DNA of 48,936 nt from Verrucomicrobiota bacterium (GCA_026397965.1 JAPLTU010000070.1:1-48936); one strand, 5' to 3'; shown: positions 8,575 through 18,168, numbered from the stretch's first letter. Program-made: numbers and translations. Notes: generated by a model from the sequence alone, not told the origin.

Positions 8575-10214
8575 TCGCGCATGATCCGTTTGACGATCGC
8601 GAGACCCAGACCGGTACCGTCTTCGCGCGATGTGAAGAAAGATTCGAAAATCTTCGGTAAAATCTCCGGAGCGATACCCGTACCCGTATCAGCGATGCGA
8701 ATGACCACGACCTCCCCTTGCGGTCCGGGCTCGACGTCGACCTTGACGACCAAGTTTCCACCGGCGGGCATCGCTTGCACCGCATTCAGCATGAGATTGA
8801 GGAAAACTTGCTGGATCTGACCGGGATTGCCTTCGACCAACGGAATCATCGGTTCGCCTTCGACGGCGAACTTTACGCCGAGCTGTTGCAACTTAAGTCG
8901 CAGGAGGACCATCGCCTTATCCGCCGACTCACGCAGATTGATCGGCTTAAAGGCACCTGATTGTGCCTTGCTCATACCCAAGACGCGGGAGACGACGCCT
9001 TCCATGTGGGAGATTTTCTCACGCATCACGCCGAGGTCTTCAAGTCGCGGATCATGAGTACCCATCCCTTGCGCGAGCGTGTCCGAGAGTAGTTTCATCA
9101 CTGTGAGAGGATTACGAATCTCATGGGCGACTTCCGCCGAAAGCATGCCGAGGGCAGTTAGACGTTCGCTGCGCCGCAACCCCTCTTCCACCGCAAAAAC
9201 CTTAGCGTAAAGCCGGGCATTCTGAATCGAAGAGGCTCCGAAAGAAGACAAGGCCGTGACGAGATGCTTGTCGTCATCGGAAAAGCGGTAAGCGCCCATC
9301 GCCACGCAGACCAGGACGCCGAAGGTGTCATCCTCGTAGCGGACGGGCACGGCCAGAAGCGAAGAACTTGCGACCGGGTCGATCAGCTTGGAAAAAAGGT
9401 TTTCTTCCGTCTTGCCCGCGATTGGTACCACCAAGGTGCGGCGACGCGTGGCGACCGTCCCCAGCGAAGTCACGTCGACCGATAGTTTCGGGATGAAGAC
9501 GCTGCCGGCACAGTCGCCATCGAGACTCGTCAGGATCAGGTCCCGGCCTTCTAGTTTAAAGTACGCACAGGCCCGAGCACCCAGGAGTGCACGGGTGTGC
9601 CGGGCCAGGTCTAAGGAAATGCCCGGCTCATCACGCTCACGGGCCAGACCTTGCGCGGCACCCACTAGGGCCTCGAGCTGCGCGGCTTTTGAGCGCAGCT
9701 GCCGAAGCAGCCAAATGCGACCGACGGCTTTGGAGGCCTCGTTAGTTAATAAAGATAAGAACGCGACATCTTGCTCCGTGAAAGCATCTAACCGGTCAGA
9801 ATCGCAATTCACGACCCCGATCACATTCCCCATGAGTTCCATCGGGACGGCGAGTTCGGAGCGGATGCCTTGGCGGATTTCAACGTAACGCTGATCCTTG
9901 GAGACATCTGGGATACGTTGCGGCTTCGCATAAAGAGCGACCCAACCCGTGATCCCCTGCCCCTGAAGGATGATCTGCTTGGCGGACTCGGCATCGAGAC
10001 CATTACTGACCTCGATACGCAATGAGCCGGTGGCCGGTTCCACCAGCGCGATGGAAGCGCTGGAAGCCCCCAAGGTCTGAACGATTTCGGCTAAGATGAA
10101 ATCGAGCGCCTCCCGCGGATCTTCGGTCGCATTGACGAAAGCCCCGACGCGATAAAGGCAATCTAAGACGCGAGCGTCGCCCGGACGTTCTTGCGACTTA
10201 AAAGAATGGGGCAT
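8496..10214 (-). CDS. Soluble GAF-domain sensor histidine kinase
   Basis: The protein has 572 aa and no membrane segment or signal peptide, so it senses something in the cytoplasm. Two GAF domains occupy roughly 25-165 and 185-340. A HisKA dimerisation domain follows with the phospho-acceptor His near 365 in AEVAHEIRNPLTVMKL. The ATPase domain has the N box NLMLNAVQAMPAGG near 475 and G boxes DTGTGIAPEI near 508 and DGTGLGLAIVKRI near 535. No response regulator is in the window, so its partner is elsewhere. Its start is 3 nt after the cysE stop, so the two are almost certainly co-transcribed. Its last 79 nt overlap the convergent DedA gene. Ligand unknown. Confidence 0.92.
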   Translation of the reverse strand: MPHSFKSQERPGDARVLDCLYRVGAFVNATEDPREALDFILAEIVQTLGASSASIALVEPATGSLRIEVSNGLDAESAKQIILQGQGITGWVALYAKPQRIPDVSKDQRYVEIRQGIRSELAVPMELMGNVIGVVNCDSDRLDAFTEQDVAFLSLLTNEASKAVGRIWLLRQLRSKAAQLEALVGAAQGLARERDEPGISLDLARHTRALLGARACAYFKLEGRDLILTSLDGDCAGSVFIPKLSVDVTSLGTVATRRRTLVVPIAGKTEENLFSKLIDPVASSSLLAVPVRYEDDTFGVLVCVAMGAYRFSDDDKHLVTALSSFGASSIQNARLYAKVFAVEEGLRRSERLTALGMLSAEVAHEIRNPLTVMKLLSDTLAQGMGTHDPRLEDLGVMREKISHMEGVVSRVLGMSKAQSGAFKPINLRESADKAMVLLRLKLQQLGVKFAVEGEPMIPLVEGNPGQIQQVFLNLMLNAVQAMPAGGNLVVKVDVEPGPQGEVVVIRIADTGTGIAPEILPKIFESFFTSREDGTGLGLAIVKRIMRDHRGDIIVESTGPAGTVFKLWMPAAK

Positions 10215-10217
10215 GAC

Positions 10218-11024
10218 TTAGAGTGAATGATCCATGTCGAGCGCGGGCGCATCGACATTAGTCCGGCCGATCATCACCGCTGGCACGCCAGCGACGCTCG
10301 TATGCGCCGCGACATCCTTCAGCACCACGGAACCAGCGCCGATCTTGGCGCCTGCGCCGATGGTGATATTACCGAGGATCTTAGCACCGGCACCCACCAA
10401 GACGCCGGAGCGAATCTTAGGGTGACGATCGCCGCGGGCCTTGCCCGTGCCGCCTAAGGTGACCTCATGCAGGAAAGAAACGTTGTCATCGACCACGGTG
10501 GTCTCGCCAGCGACGAAGCCCGTGGCGTGGTCGAGCAAGATACCTACGCCAAAACGCGCGGCGGGGTGGATATCGACCGCGAGGTTCTCCGAAGACAAAG
10601 ATTGCAGATACATCGCCACATCGCGACGTCCAGCCTTCCAGAGCACATGGGCTAAGCGATGGGCAGAGATGGCATGAAAGCCCTTAAACCAGAGAAAAGG
10701 AATCAGCGCATGCTCGGTCGCTGGATCGCGCTCTAAAGTCGCCCGAATGTCGGCACGCATCTGAGCCAGCACTTCGGGGTCGGCGGCCACGGCTTCCGAC
10801 AACACCTGGACGATCAAAGTCACATCGTGACCGGACGAGGACAATCTCTCCGCCAAACGACGAACGATTCCTTCACCGAAGTTCTTCGGCTCTAATACAT
10901 AGCGCTTAAGCAAAGGAACCAACGCAGGTTCAGCCTTCGCCACGGCAAGCGCGCGTACGCCGAGCTCCTCCCAGAGAGAAATCTCCGTGGCGCAAACCAG
11001 AGCGATAGAGCGTGCATCGGCCAT
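10218..11024 (-). CDS. cysE: Serine O-acetyltransferase
   Basis: CysE makes O-acetylserine from serine and acetyl-CoA, the first step of cysteine synthesis. The 268-aa protein has the N-terminal SATase helical domain (about 1-130) followed by a left-handed beta-helix of hexapeptide repeats. Active-site stretches are LLDHATGFVAGETT near 165 and HEVTLGGTGK near 186. The C-terminus ends in Asp-His-Ser-Leu rather than the Ile that usually docks into O-acetylserine sulfhydrylase, so complex formation may differ. It is the first gene of a pair with the downstream histidine kinase. cysS and a MetY-type enzyme, also in sulfur metabolism, are nearby. Confidence 0.95.
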   Translation of the reverse strand: MADARSIALVCATEISLWEELGVRALAVAKAEPALVPLLKRYVLEPKNFGEGIVRRLAERLSSSGHDVTLIVQVLSEAVAADPEVLAQMRADIRATLERDPATEHALIPFLWFKGFHAISAHRLAHVLWKAGRRDVAMYLQSLSSENLAVDIHPAARFGVGILLDHATGFVAGETTVVDDNVSFLHEVTLGGTGKARGDRHPKIRSGVLVGAGAKILGNITIGAGAKIGAGSVVLKDVAAHTSVAGVPAVMIGRTNVDAPALDMDHSL

Positions 11025-11135
11025 AATCAGGTCAGTTAATTCCCCCTTTTAATGCTTTTTGGCAACCCATGAGTCAAAACAGGGTTAAAAACGACCGAAA
11101 ACCTGCCCCAAAGTAACTCCAACCAACTGTCGGTG

Positions 11136-11163
11136 TTGAATGTAGGTAAAACAACCCTATAAC
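11136..11163 (+). promoter_or_regulatory. Candidate sigma-70 promoter for the redoxin-like gene
   Basis: TTGAAT (11136-11141), a 16-bp spacer and TATAAC (11158-11163) match -35 and -10 elements well. This would give a leader of about 20 nt before the ATG at 11192. It lies in the 167-bp gap shared with the divergent cysE gene. Confidence 0.5.
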
Positions 11164-11191
11164 TTCACCCCTAACCCTAAACATCACCCAC

Positions 11192-11776
11192 ATGCGTATT
11201 GCCTCCACCCTCCTCGCTTGGTTCGCCGTTGTCGCCGCTTTTGCCGCGGCTGAAATCGGCCAGCCTGCTCCTGCCTTTACCGCCAAGACCCTCGACGGAA
11301 AAACCGTCAGCCTCTCGGATTACAGCGGAAAAATCGTCGTACTTGAATGGTATAACCCAGGCTGCCCATTCGTGAAGAAATTCTACGATACCGGCAAGAT
11401 GCAGGAATTCCAAAAAGATGCCATCGGTAAAGGTATCGTCTGGCTGGTCATTAACACGGGCGGCCACAATCTCGAGAACGCGACCTACTACCCTGGCACC
11501 GTCATCCAAGACGAGACCCAGAGCATCGGACGTGCCTATGACGCCAAAGTAACTCCTCACTGCTTTGTTATAGATACCAAGGGCGTCCTTGCCTACAAGG
11601 GTGCGATCGACAGCGATGCGGACGATAACAACGGTCGTGCCTCTACCAACTCCGCTAATATAGACAAAGCGAACAATTATGTCCTGGCAGCCGTCAAGGC
11701 GCTGAAGGATGGAAAGAGCCCAGTTAAGACGGAGAGCAAGCCGTATGGCTGCGGAGTTAAGTATAAAAAGTCTTAA
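11192..11776 (+). CDS. Exported thioredoxin-fold redoxin-like protein (AhpC/TSA type)
   Basis: The 194-aa protein starts with a clear signal peptide (about 1-19, cut near FAAA), so it is exported. It then shows a thioredoxin-fold redoxin pattern: GQPAPAFTAKTLDGKTVSL, IVVLEWYNPGCPFVKKFY and TPHCFVIDTKGVLAYKGAID. The active-site region has a single Cys (Cys58, GCPF) rather than the CxxC of a classical thioredoxin, as in 1-Cys redoxins of this subfamily. The C-terminal YGCGVKYK is also typical. A likely role is peroxide or disulfide chemistry in the periplasm; the substrate is unknown. It stands alone between a candidate promoter and a strong terminator. Confidence 0.85.
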   Translation: MRIASTLLAWFAVVAAFAAAEIGQPAPAFTAKTLDGKTVSLSDYSGKIVVLEWYNPGCPFVKKFYDTGKMQEFQKDAIGKGIVWLVINTGGHNLENATYYPGTVIQDETQSIGRAYDAKVTPHCFVIDTKGVLAYKGAIDSDADDNNGRASTNSANIDKANNYVLAAVKALKDGKSPVKTESKPYGCGVKYKKS

Positions 11777-11794
11777 GAACTATCCCACGTTTAC

Positions 11795-11824
11795 AAAAAG
11801 GGCGTCCAATCGGACGCCCTTTTT
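11795..11824. terminator. Strong bidirectional terminator
   Basis: A 13-bp perfect stem (AAAAAGGGCGTCC / GGACGCCCTTTTT) with a 4-nt AATC loop lies between the redoxin-like gene and the convergent alkaline phosphatase. It has A- and T-runs for use in both directions. Confidence 0.9.
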
Positions 11825-11844
11825 TATGGGACGGATACCCAGTC

Positions 11845-13230
11845 TTAAGCCGAAAGCCCCATGGCCTTGAGCAAGATCGCATGCACTTCATCGTTACGCA
11901 AGTAGGGCGTAAAGAGGCCGGAACCAGGCCCGTAGGCGCAGAATTCCACCATTTCACTGGTGTGATTACGACTCGTCCAACTGATGCCGATATATTTAGG
12001 GAGAACACTTAAGAACGACTTCACGTCCTTAATCGAACTCAAGTCGGCGGCCTTAAATTCCAGCCCAGTCTTTTCCACCACGAGCCCGGCCAAGCCTTTG
12101 GGTCCGAATTCCTTCAGGCGACGCATCATCATTTCATGTGACATGGTAAACTTGGTCAGACGCATGAACGCGGGCGTACTTTCGCTGTAAGCGGACCCCT
12201 TACCCACGAGATCTTCGGAGCCTATGCCGTTCAGCTGTAATCCGCCAGTGCCGTGGTCGGTCGTGATCACCAGCAAAGTATCAGGATGTTTCTCGATGAA
12301 TCGCAGGACGGTCGTGATGGTCGCGTCAAAGGCGATTTGATCATGGATCGTGGCCGCAGCGTCATTATCATGAGCAGCGTGGTCGACGCGACCCCCTTCC
12401 ACCAGCAGGAAGAAACCGTCCGGCGAATCCTGCAGACAACGCAGGGCCGCGTCGGTCATCTCGGAGAGAGTCGGCGTATGGGCGGCGATGGCTGGATCAT
12501 TAAGCCGATCGATTTCAAAAGGAATATGACTCTTATCAAAAAGCCCGAGTAAAGGCGCCCCCCCCTGATAGGCCAGCAATTCGATACGATTAAGGGCGAT
12601 GGCGTATCCCGCCTTACGGTAATCCCCCATCAGCGCATCGCTGAAATACTGTGTCCCGCCGCCGAGAACGACGTCGACGCCGCGCTCGAGGTACTGCGGA
12701 GCGATTTCCGCCTGCTTGGCGCGAGAGGCGATGGTCGCCACGAAGCCAGCCGGGGTGGCATGCGTCGCCGTGGCGGTAGTAACAAGCCCGGTGCGCTTCT
12801 TAGCTTTGCGCATCTTCTGCATCATCGTGACGGGCTTCCGGCCGTCGGGCGTGATATTGATCACCCCATTGGTAATACGCTCACCGATGCCCCAGCAAGA
12901 AGCAGCGGCGGCGGAATCTGTCACCAGGCTGCTGGCTGATTGGGTTTCACAAAGCGCGCGGACAACAGGTAGCTCACGGTAAAGCTTCATCCATTGACTC
13001 GTCTGATTCACCGTCCGTTGGAGATACGTATGCGCGAGCGAGAGCGCGGCGATATTCATCCCGTCGGCGACCATGAAGATTACATTCTTGGCCGGAGATT
13101 GGGCGGCATTCGCCGCAGCCTCCCGCGGAGCGGCCCCGAGCGCAGGCGTGGCGGCAGCCCCAAGGGCCAAGCCGCCCAAGCCAGCCATTTTAAGAAAATT
13201 ACGACGAGAGGAATCGCGAGACGAAGACAT
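11845..13230 (-). CDS. Tat-exported alkaline phosphatase
   Basis: Alkaline phosphatases release phosphate from organic monoesters outside the cytoplasm. From the ATG at 13230 the protein has 461 aa and begins with a twin-arginine signal (SRRNFLK, Arg9-Arg10) followed by a Gly/Ala-rich hydrophobic stretch, which is why this start is chosen over one 16 codons upstream. The PhoA-type active site is visible: MVADGMN with metal-binding Asp56, TDSAAAASCWG with nucleophile Ser106, EGGRVDHAAHDND, TTDHGTGG, and a late NHTSEMV His. Cofactor loading before export, as in other Tat substrates, is inferred. It sits alone; no pho-type neighbours are seen. Confidence 0.92.
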   Translation of the reverse strand: MSSSRDSSRRNFLKMAGLGGLALGAAATPALGAAPREAAANAAQSPAKNVIFMVADGMNIAALSLAHTYLQRTVNQTSQWMKLYRELPVVRALCETQSASSLVTDSAAAASCWGIGERITNGVINITPDGRKPVTMMQKMRKAKKRTGLVTTATATHATPAGFVATIASRAKQAEIAPQYLERGVDVVLGGGTQYFSDALMGDYRKAGYAIALNRIELLAYQGGAPLLGLFDKSHIPFEIDRLNDPAIAAHTPTLSEMTDAALRCLQDSPDGFFLLVEGGRVDHAAHDNDAAATIHDQIAFDATITTVLRFIEKHPDTLLVITTDHGTGGLQLNGIGSEDLVGKGSAYSESTPAFMRLTKFTMSHEMMMRRLKEFGPKGLAGLVVEKTGLEFKAADLSSIKDVKSFLSVLPKYIGISWTSRNHTSEMVEFCAYGPGSGLFTPYLRNDEVHAILLKAMGLSA

Positions 13231-13330
13231 AACAGTAATTACCACCCCTAAACGATGAGGGCAAGAGCCGTTCCCCACCCAATCGTTCGACTATGCATAT
13301 CGTTGCCGCATAGGCACCCTGTCGTCGCTA

Positions 13331-15214
13331 TCAGGCTCCAGGAGCGGCGGGCGAACCAGCGGCCGGTGCGACCGGAACGTGCGCCTTGAGGCGGCGTTCT
13401 GCGACTTCGGCCGTGATCAGCGAGATGAAATCCGCGAGCGTACGGTTACCCTCGAAAGATTTGTCAGCCCGGGAGCGGACATTCACCACGCCGGCTTCCT
13501 TCTCCTTCGCACCGACGACGAGCATGTGCGGAACCTTGGACATCTCGGCGCGCCGAATCTTGGCTCCGAGCTTATCCGAAGAGCTGTCGACGGAACAACG
13601 GATCTTCGCAGCTTTCAGCTGTTCAGCCATGGCTTCACAATCGGCATTCATATCATCGTTTAAAGGAATCAGACGGACCTGTTCAGGGGAAAGCCAGGTC
13701 GGGAAATCGCCGGCGAAGTGTTCGATCAGGATGCCCACGAAACGTTCCATCGAACCGAAAGGCGCACGATGGATCATTACGGGGCGGTGCGGCTTATTGT
13801 CCGGACCAATGTAAGAAAGCTCGAAACGTTCGGGCAGATTGAAGTCGACCTGCACGGTGCCTAATTGCCACTCACGGCCGATGACATCGCGCACGACGAA
13901 ATCGATCTTAGGTCCATAGAAAGCGGCTTCTCCAGCCTCTTCGGTGAAAGCGACGCCAAGGGTGGCGGCAGCGGCACGACAAGCGGCCTCGGCCTTATCC
14001 CAATTCTCCGAAGAACCAGTGTACTTATTCGAATCAGGATTTCGCAGTCCGACCCGGACGCGATAATCATTCAGACCCAGGGTCTTGAGCACGACCTTCA
14101 CGAGTTCCAGACAGCCCAGCACTTCTTGGCCGACCTGATCTTCGGTGCAGAACAAGTGGCCATCGTCCTGGGTGAAACCCCGGACGCGGGTCATGCCATT
14201 CAGCTCACCGGATTGCTCCCAGCGATAAACCGTGCCGAACTCCGCCAAACGCACAGGCAGATCGCGATAAGAATGAGGCTGCGACGCGAAGATCCGGATG
14301 TGGTGAGGGCAGTTCATCGGCTTCAGCAAGAAACCTTGGACGGTGCCGTCCTCGAGTTTGTTAGTCAGTTCGCCGCAGGCGCAACCTTCCTTGGAAAGCA
14401 GCTCCATCGCCTCGCGTTCGACCAACGGTGGGAATTGCGCGTCCTTATAATAAGGGAAGTGCCCCGAGGTCCGATAAAGATCCAAGTTGCCGATGTGGGG
14501 CGTGAATACCTGCTTATACCCGGTCAGGAACAACTGTTCGGAAATGAAGTTCTGCAGCTCCTGGCGGACGATGGCACCATTGGGTACCCAGAGCACGAGG
14601 CCTTGGCCGACCTTTTCGTCGATATGGAAAAGCTTCAGCTCCTTGCCGAGTTTGCGGTGGTCGCGCTTCTTGGCCTCTTCGACTCGCACCATGTGCTGCT
14701 CCATCTCATCCTTAGTAGCGAAAGCCGTACCATAGATACGCTGCAACTGTTTGTTCTTTTCGTCGCCCCGGTGATAGGCCCCGGCGATATTAAGCAGTTT
14801 GAAAGCCTTGACCTGGGAGGAATAGCGAACGTGCGTGCCCGCGCAGAGATCGACGAATTCGCCGTTCTTATAAAATGAAATCGTCTCGCCGGCCGGGATG
14901 TCCGCCAGACGTCCGAGCTTATAGGCATTCTGTCCGCGTTCACGGAGCAACTTATCCGCTTCTTCGCGCGTGCATTCAAAGCGTTCAAACTTCTGGTTCT
15001 CCTTTGAGATGCGACGCATCTCTTCTTCGATCTTCACGAGGTCGTCGGCCGTGAACAAATGGTCCACGTCGAAGTCGTAATAGAAACCATTGTCGGTGGG
15101 CGGCCCGATATCCAACTGCGCCTGCGGAAAGAGGCGGAGAACGGCGGCACCCAGCATATGGGCGGCGGAATGTCGGATCTCCTCAAGGGGAGTCATCGTC
15201 GGGCGGGTGGACAT
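13331..15214 (-). CDS. thrS: Threonyl-tRNA synthetase lacking the N-terminal TGS domain
   Basis: ThrRS charges tRNA-Thr. From the ATG at 15214 it has 627 aa. It begins directly with the editing domain (HSAAH, His15 and His19; CAGTH, Cys124 and His128), whereas E. coli-type ThrRS has about 60 more residues of TGS domain first. There is no room for a TGS domain, because the cysS stop is only 73 nt upstream. The class II core has zinc ligands Cys302 (KPMNCPHH) and His353 (TQDDGHLF), plus a late MIHRA. An insert at about 264-294 contains a Cys pair (GCACGE). The anticodon-binding domain closes the protein, with an extra Ala/Pro-rich tail. infC does not follow it, unlike in many bacteria. Confidence 0.96.
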   Translation of the reverse strand: MSTRPTMTPLEEIRHSAAHMLGAAVLRLFPQAQLDIGPPTDNGFYYDFDVDHLFTADDLVKIEEEMRRISKENQKFERFECTREEADKLLRERGQNAYKLGRLADIPAGETISFYKNGEFVDLCAGTHVRYSSQVKAFKLLNIAGAYHRGDEKNKQLQRIYGTAFATKDEMEQHMVRVEEAKKRDHRKLGKELKLFHIDEKVGQGLVLWVPNGAIVRQELQNFISEQLFLTGYKQVFTPHIGNLDLYRTSGHFPYYKDAQFPPLVEREAMELLSKEGCACGELTNKLEDGTVQGFLLKPMNCPHHIRIFASQPHSYRDLPVRLAEFGTVYRWEQSGELNGMTRVRGFTQDDGHLFCTEDQVGQEVLGCLELVKVVLKTLGLNDYRVRVGLRNPDSNKYTGSSENWDKAEAACRAAAATLGVAFTEEAGEAAFYGPKIDFVVRDVIGREWQLGTVQVDFNLPERFELSYIGPDNKPHRPVMIHRAPFGSMERFVGILIEHFAGDFPTWLSPEQVRLIPLNDDMNADCEAMAEQLKAAKIRCSVDSSSDKLGAKIRRAEMSKVPHMLVVGAKEKEAGVVNVRSRADKSFEGNRTLADFISLITAEVAERRLKAHVPVAPAAGSPAAPGA

Positions 15215-15287
15215 GTCGTGAAAAGCTATCCTTTCGCTAGGGACTCTCGAGGCGGAGGGCAAGGACGGAGGCAAAACCCATGCCCTA

Positions 15288-16718
15288 TTATGCTTTCTTC
15301 AGGTCGTAGCCGTCTTTGCGGTCAAGCATCGTCCAGCCCAGCGCGGACAAGTCCTTACGGAGCTGGTCGGCGGCGGCGAAATCCTTCGCTTGCTTGGCAG
15401 CCCAGCGACGGGCACCGAGCTCGACCACTTCGACAGGAATCGCGGCTTCGGCCTTGGGGACAAACAGGACTAACCCAAGGGCTTGCAGAAGCTTGGCCAG
15501 TCCGCAGACGTCTTGGCGAGACTGAGCCGGAGTCGGATCTTCGCGCTCTCCGACGACGGTGAAAATCTGCCCCAAACAACCGGGGATATTAAGGTCGTTC
15601 TGCAATATTTCCCACGCCGGGGCAAACCTACCCCACGTCGTCTGTATTTCATGAACTTGTGGCGCGATAAACTCCGCCCGCGAGAAGCCGGCGACCGGCA
15701 GGATGCGATCTACCCAGCGTTCAAGCTTAGCGATCGCCGAACGGGCATTTTCGACCCCATGAAGCGTGAAGTTAAGCGACGTACGGTAATGGCCGCTGAT
15801 CAAAGCGTAGCGCACTTCATTGGGCGTGAAGCCTTTTTCGATTAGCTGCTCAAGGGTGTAGAGGTTACCCTTACTCTTGGACATCTTATCGCCCTCGACC
15901 AGCAAGTGGGCGCTATGGAACCAATGGGCGGCGAAGCCCTTGATTCCCGTGGCACATTCCGTCTGGGCGATTTCGTTTTCGTGGTGAGGGACGCACAGGT
16001 CAAAGCCGCCGCCATGGAGGTCAAAAGTAGCGCCGAGGTGTTCCAAGGACATGGCAGAACATTCGATATGCCAGCCGGGACGACCCTTACCCCAGGGGCT
16101 GGGCCAGAAATTTTCGCCATCTTCCGGCTTATAAGCCTTCCACAAAGCGAAGTCATTCGCGGACTCGCGGTCATACTCATCGGCGTCGTTGGCTTGGCCG
16201 GCGCTATTGGTATCCTGCGTCTGCAACTTCGAGCGATCGAGGTGGCTTAATTTACCGTAATCCGAACAGGAACAGACCTTGAAGTAAACCGACCCATCCT
16301 TCGCCACGTAAGCATGCCCGCGCTTGATCAGAGCCTCGATCATCGCCACCTGCTGAGGGATATGAACGACAGCACTGGGTTCGACGTGCGGAGGCAAGAG
16401 ACCGAGAGCCGTGCAATCCTTATGAAACTTATCTGTCCAACCTTGCGTGAAGGTCGCCAAAGACTGACCCGCCGCCAAGGCCCCGCGTATCGTCTTATCA
16501 TCCACATCGGTAATATTACGTACGTGCTTAACCTTGATGCCGAAGGCTTCTAAAGTGCGGCGAAGAACATCCTGCAGGATAAACGTCCGGAAGTTGCCGA
16601 TATGCGCAGGGCCGTAGACGGTCGGACCGCAACAATACATCCCGAAAGAAGCCTTGTCGGGCTTAGTCAGGAGCGGCCGAAGCTCGCGACTCATCGTATC
16701 GTGCAAAAAGACGGGCAT
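15288..16718 (-). CDS. cysS: Cysteinyl-tRNA synthetase
   Basis: CysRS charges tRNA-Cys. The 476-aa protein is a class I synthetase with GPTVYGPAHIGNFRT at the N-terminus (HIGN replaces HIGH, as is usual for CysRS) and KMSKS near residue 278. Zinc ligands that discriminate cysteine are visible: Cys30 in YCCGPT, the Cys in WHIECSAM, and the His and Glu in PHHENEIAQTE. It lies upstream of thrS on the same strand with a 73-nt gap, probably one operon of two synthetases. The C-terminal helical region is a little divergent but complete. Confidence 0.97.
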   Translation of the reverse strand: MPVFLHDTMSRELRPLLTKPDKASFGMYCCGPTVYGPAHIGNFRTFILQDVLRRTLEAFGIKVKHVRNITDVDDKTIRGALAAGQSLATFTQGWTDKFHKDCTALGLLPPHVEPSAVVHIPQQVAMIEALIKRGHAYVAKDGSVYFKVCSCSDYGKLSHLDRSKLQTQDTNSAGQANDADEYDRESANDFALWKAYKPEDGENFWPSPWGKGRPGWHIECSAMSLEHLGATFDLHGGGFDLCVPHHENEIAQTECATGIKGFAAHWFHSAHLLVEGDKMSKSKGNLYTLEQLIEKGFTPNEVRYALISGHYRTSLNFTLHGVENARSAIAKLERWVDRILPVAGFSRAEFIAPQVHEIQTTWGRFAPAWEILQNDLNIPGCLGQIFTVVGEREDPTPAQSRQDVCGLAKLLQALGLVLFVPKAEAAIPVEVVELGARRWAAKQAKDFAAADQLRKDLSALGWTMLDRKDGYDLKKA

Positions 16719-16812
16719 GGAGGACTTTAGATAGGGAAAATTAGCCAGCGGGGGCGAGACGTAACTGCGCCCCGCGAAGCGACCGACAGAGCTGTCATAG
16801 GCCTTAAATCGC

Positions 16813-16841
16813 TTGTTTTGTTGTTAGAATCATCTGATATT
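16813..16841 (+). promoter_or_regulatory. Weak candidate promoter for the MetY-type gene
   Basis: TTGTTT and GATATT are separated by 17 bp and end 14 nt before the ATG at 16856. The match is only partial and would give a very short leader. No SAM riboswitch-like structure is seen in this 137-bp gap. Confidence 0.25.
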
Positions 16842-16855
16842 AGCCGCCTCACCCT

Positions 16856-18145
16856 ATGAAACTCGGAACCAAATCCCTCCACGCTGGCCAAAAACCTGAC
16901 CCGACGACCGGGTCGCGCGCTGTCCCCATCTACCAGACTACCAGTTACCAGTTCCGCGACACGGAACATGCGGCCAATCTTTTCGGCCTCAAGGAGCTGG
17001 GGAATATTTATACGCGCATTATGAATCCGACGACCGACGTCCTCGAGCAACGTATCGCCGCCCTCGAAGGCGGTTCAGGTGGGCTCGCGCATGCGTCGGG
17101 CCAAGCCGCCATCACGGCATCCATCCTAAACATCGCCAGCGCTGGCGACCACATCGTCTCGGTCGCGCAACTTTACGGCGGAACGTACAACCTCTTCCAC
17201 TACACCCTGCCTAAGCTCGGCATCCAAGTATCGTTTGTCGACGGAGACGATCCCGAGAACTTCCGCAAGGCACTTCGCCCCAACACCAAGGCTTTTTACG
17301 GGGAAGGGCTCGGCAATCCACGCCTCAACATCCTTCCCTTCGCCGAAGTCGGCAAGATCGCCCAGGAAGCCGGCGTTCCATTGATTGTCGATAACACCGC
17401 CCTCTCGCCCTACCTGAATCGTCCCTTTGAGCATGGCGCGAATATCGTCGTCCACTCCGCGACCAAACATCTTGGCGGCCACGGCACGAGCATCGGTGGT
17501 GTCGTCGTGGACGGCGGTAATTTTAACTGGGGCAATGGCAAGTTCCCGGGCTTCACCGAACCAGACATGTCCTACCATGGCCTCCCGCACTGGGAAGCCT
17601 TCAAGGCTTTCGCACCAGCAGGCGGTGCCAATATCGCGTTCATCATGAAGATGCGCCTGCAGTTCCTGCGCGACGTCGGCAGTTGCATCTCCCCCTTCAA
17701 CGCCTTCCTCATTCTGCAGGGCGTCGAAACCCTCCACCTCCGGATGGAACGTCACTGCGCCAATGCGTTAAAAGTCGCCCAATACCTGGAAGCGCACCCG
17801 AAGGTAAAGTGGACGAACTACCCGGGCTTGAAGTCATCGAAGTACCACGACCTCGCCAAGAAATACCTGACTAACGGCTTTGGCGCACTGGTCGGCTTCG
17901 GACTGAAGTCCGGCTTCGAAGGTGGCAGCAAATTTATCAATTCGCTTCAGCTTCACAGCCACGTCGCCAACATCGGCGATGCTCGCTCCTTGGCGATCCA
18001 TCCGGCTTCGACCACGCACTCTCAACTCTCGGCGGAAGAGCGTCAAAGCGCCGGGGTCACCGATGATTACGTACGCCTCTCCGTGGGAATCGAAGACATC
18101 GAAGACATCATCGCCGACCTCGAACAAGCACTCGCGAAAGCCTGA
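16856..18145 (+). CDS. metY: O-acetylhomoserine sulfhydrylase-type PLP enzyme (MetY family)
   Basis: This Cys/Met-metabolism PLP enzyme most likely makes homocysteine from O-acetylhomoserine and sulfide for methionine synthesis. The 429-aa length and the start [20 protein letters not shown] match MetY rather than the shorter cystathionine gamma-synthases. PLP-site motifs are [20 protein letters not shown], the [11 protein letters not shown] loop and the Schiff-base Lys near 204 in [10 protein letters not shown]. The conserved Arg-bearing C-terminal [12 protein letters not shown] is present. Family members overlap in activity, so gamma-lyase activity cannot be ruled out. It stands alone, divergent from cysS, and ends in a hairpin terminator. 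Confidence 0.9.
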   Translation: MKLGTKSLHAGQKPDPTTGSRAVPIYQTTSYQFRDTEHAANLFGLKELGNIYTRIMNPTTDVLEQRIAALEGGSGGLAHASGQAAITASILNIASAGDHIVSVAQLYGGTYNLFHYTLPKLGIQVSFVDGDDPENFRKALRPNTKAFYGEGLGNPRLNILPFAEVGKIAQEAGVPLIVDNTALSPYLNRPFEHGANIVVHSATKHLGGHGTSIGGVVVDGGNFNWGNGKFPGFTEPDMSYHGLPHWEAFKAFAPAGGANIAFIMKMRLQFLRDVGSCISPFNAFLILQGVETLHLRMERHCANALKVAQYLEAHPKVKWTNYPGLKSSKYHDLAKKYLTNGFGALVGFGLKSGFEGGSKFINSLQLHSHVANIGDARSLAIHPASTTHSQLSAEERQSAGVTDDYVRLSVGIEDIEDIIADLEQALAKA

Positions 18146-18168
18146 GACTGATTTCAGCGAAACAAAAG

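Noticed and set aside
13291-13313. Hairpin CTATGC ... GCATAG after thrS as a terminator
   Set aside because: The stem is only 6 bp with an 11-nt loop and no T-run, too weak to call.
13865-14878. 337-codon open frame on the plus strand inside thrS
   Set aside because: It mirrors the strongly conserved ThrRS catalytic core on the other strand and shows no independent motif.
16719-16855. Possible SAM riboswitch before metY
   Set aside because: No multi-stem structure or terminator-antiterminator pair is visible in the 137-bp gap.
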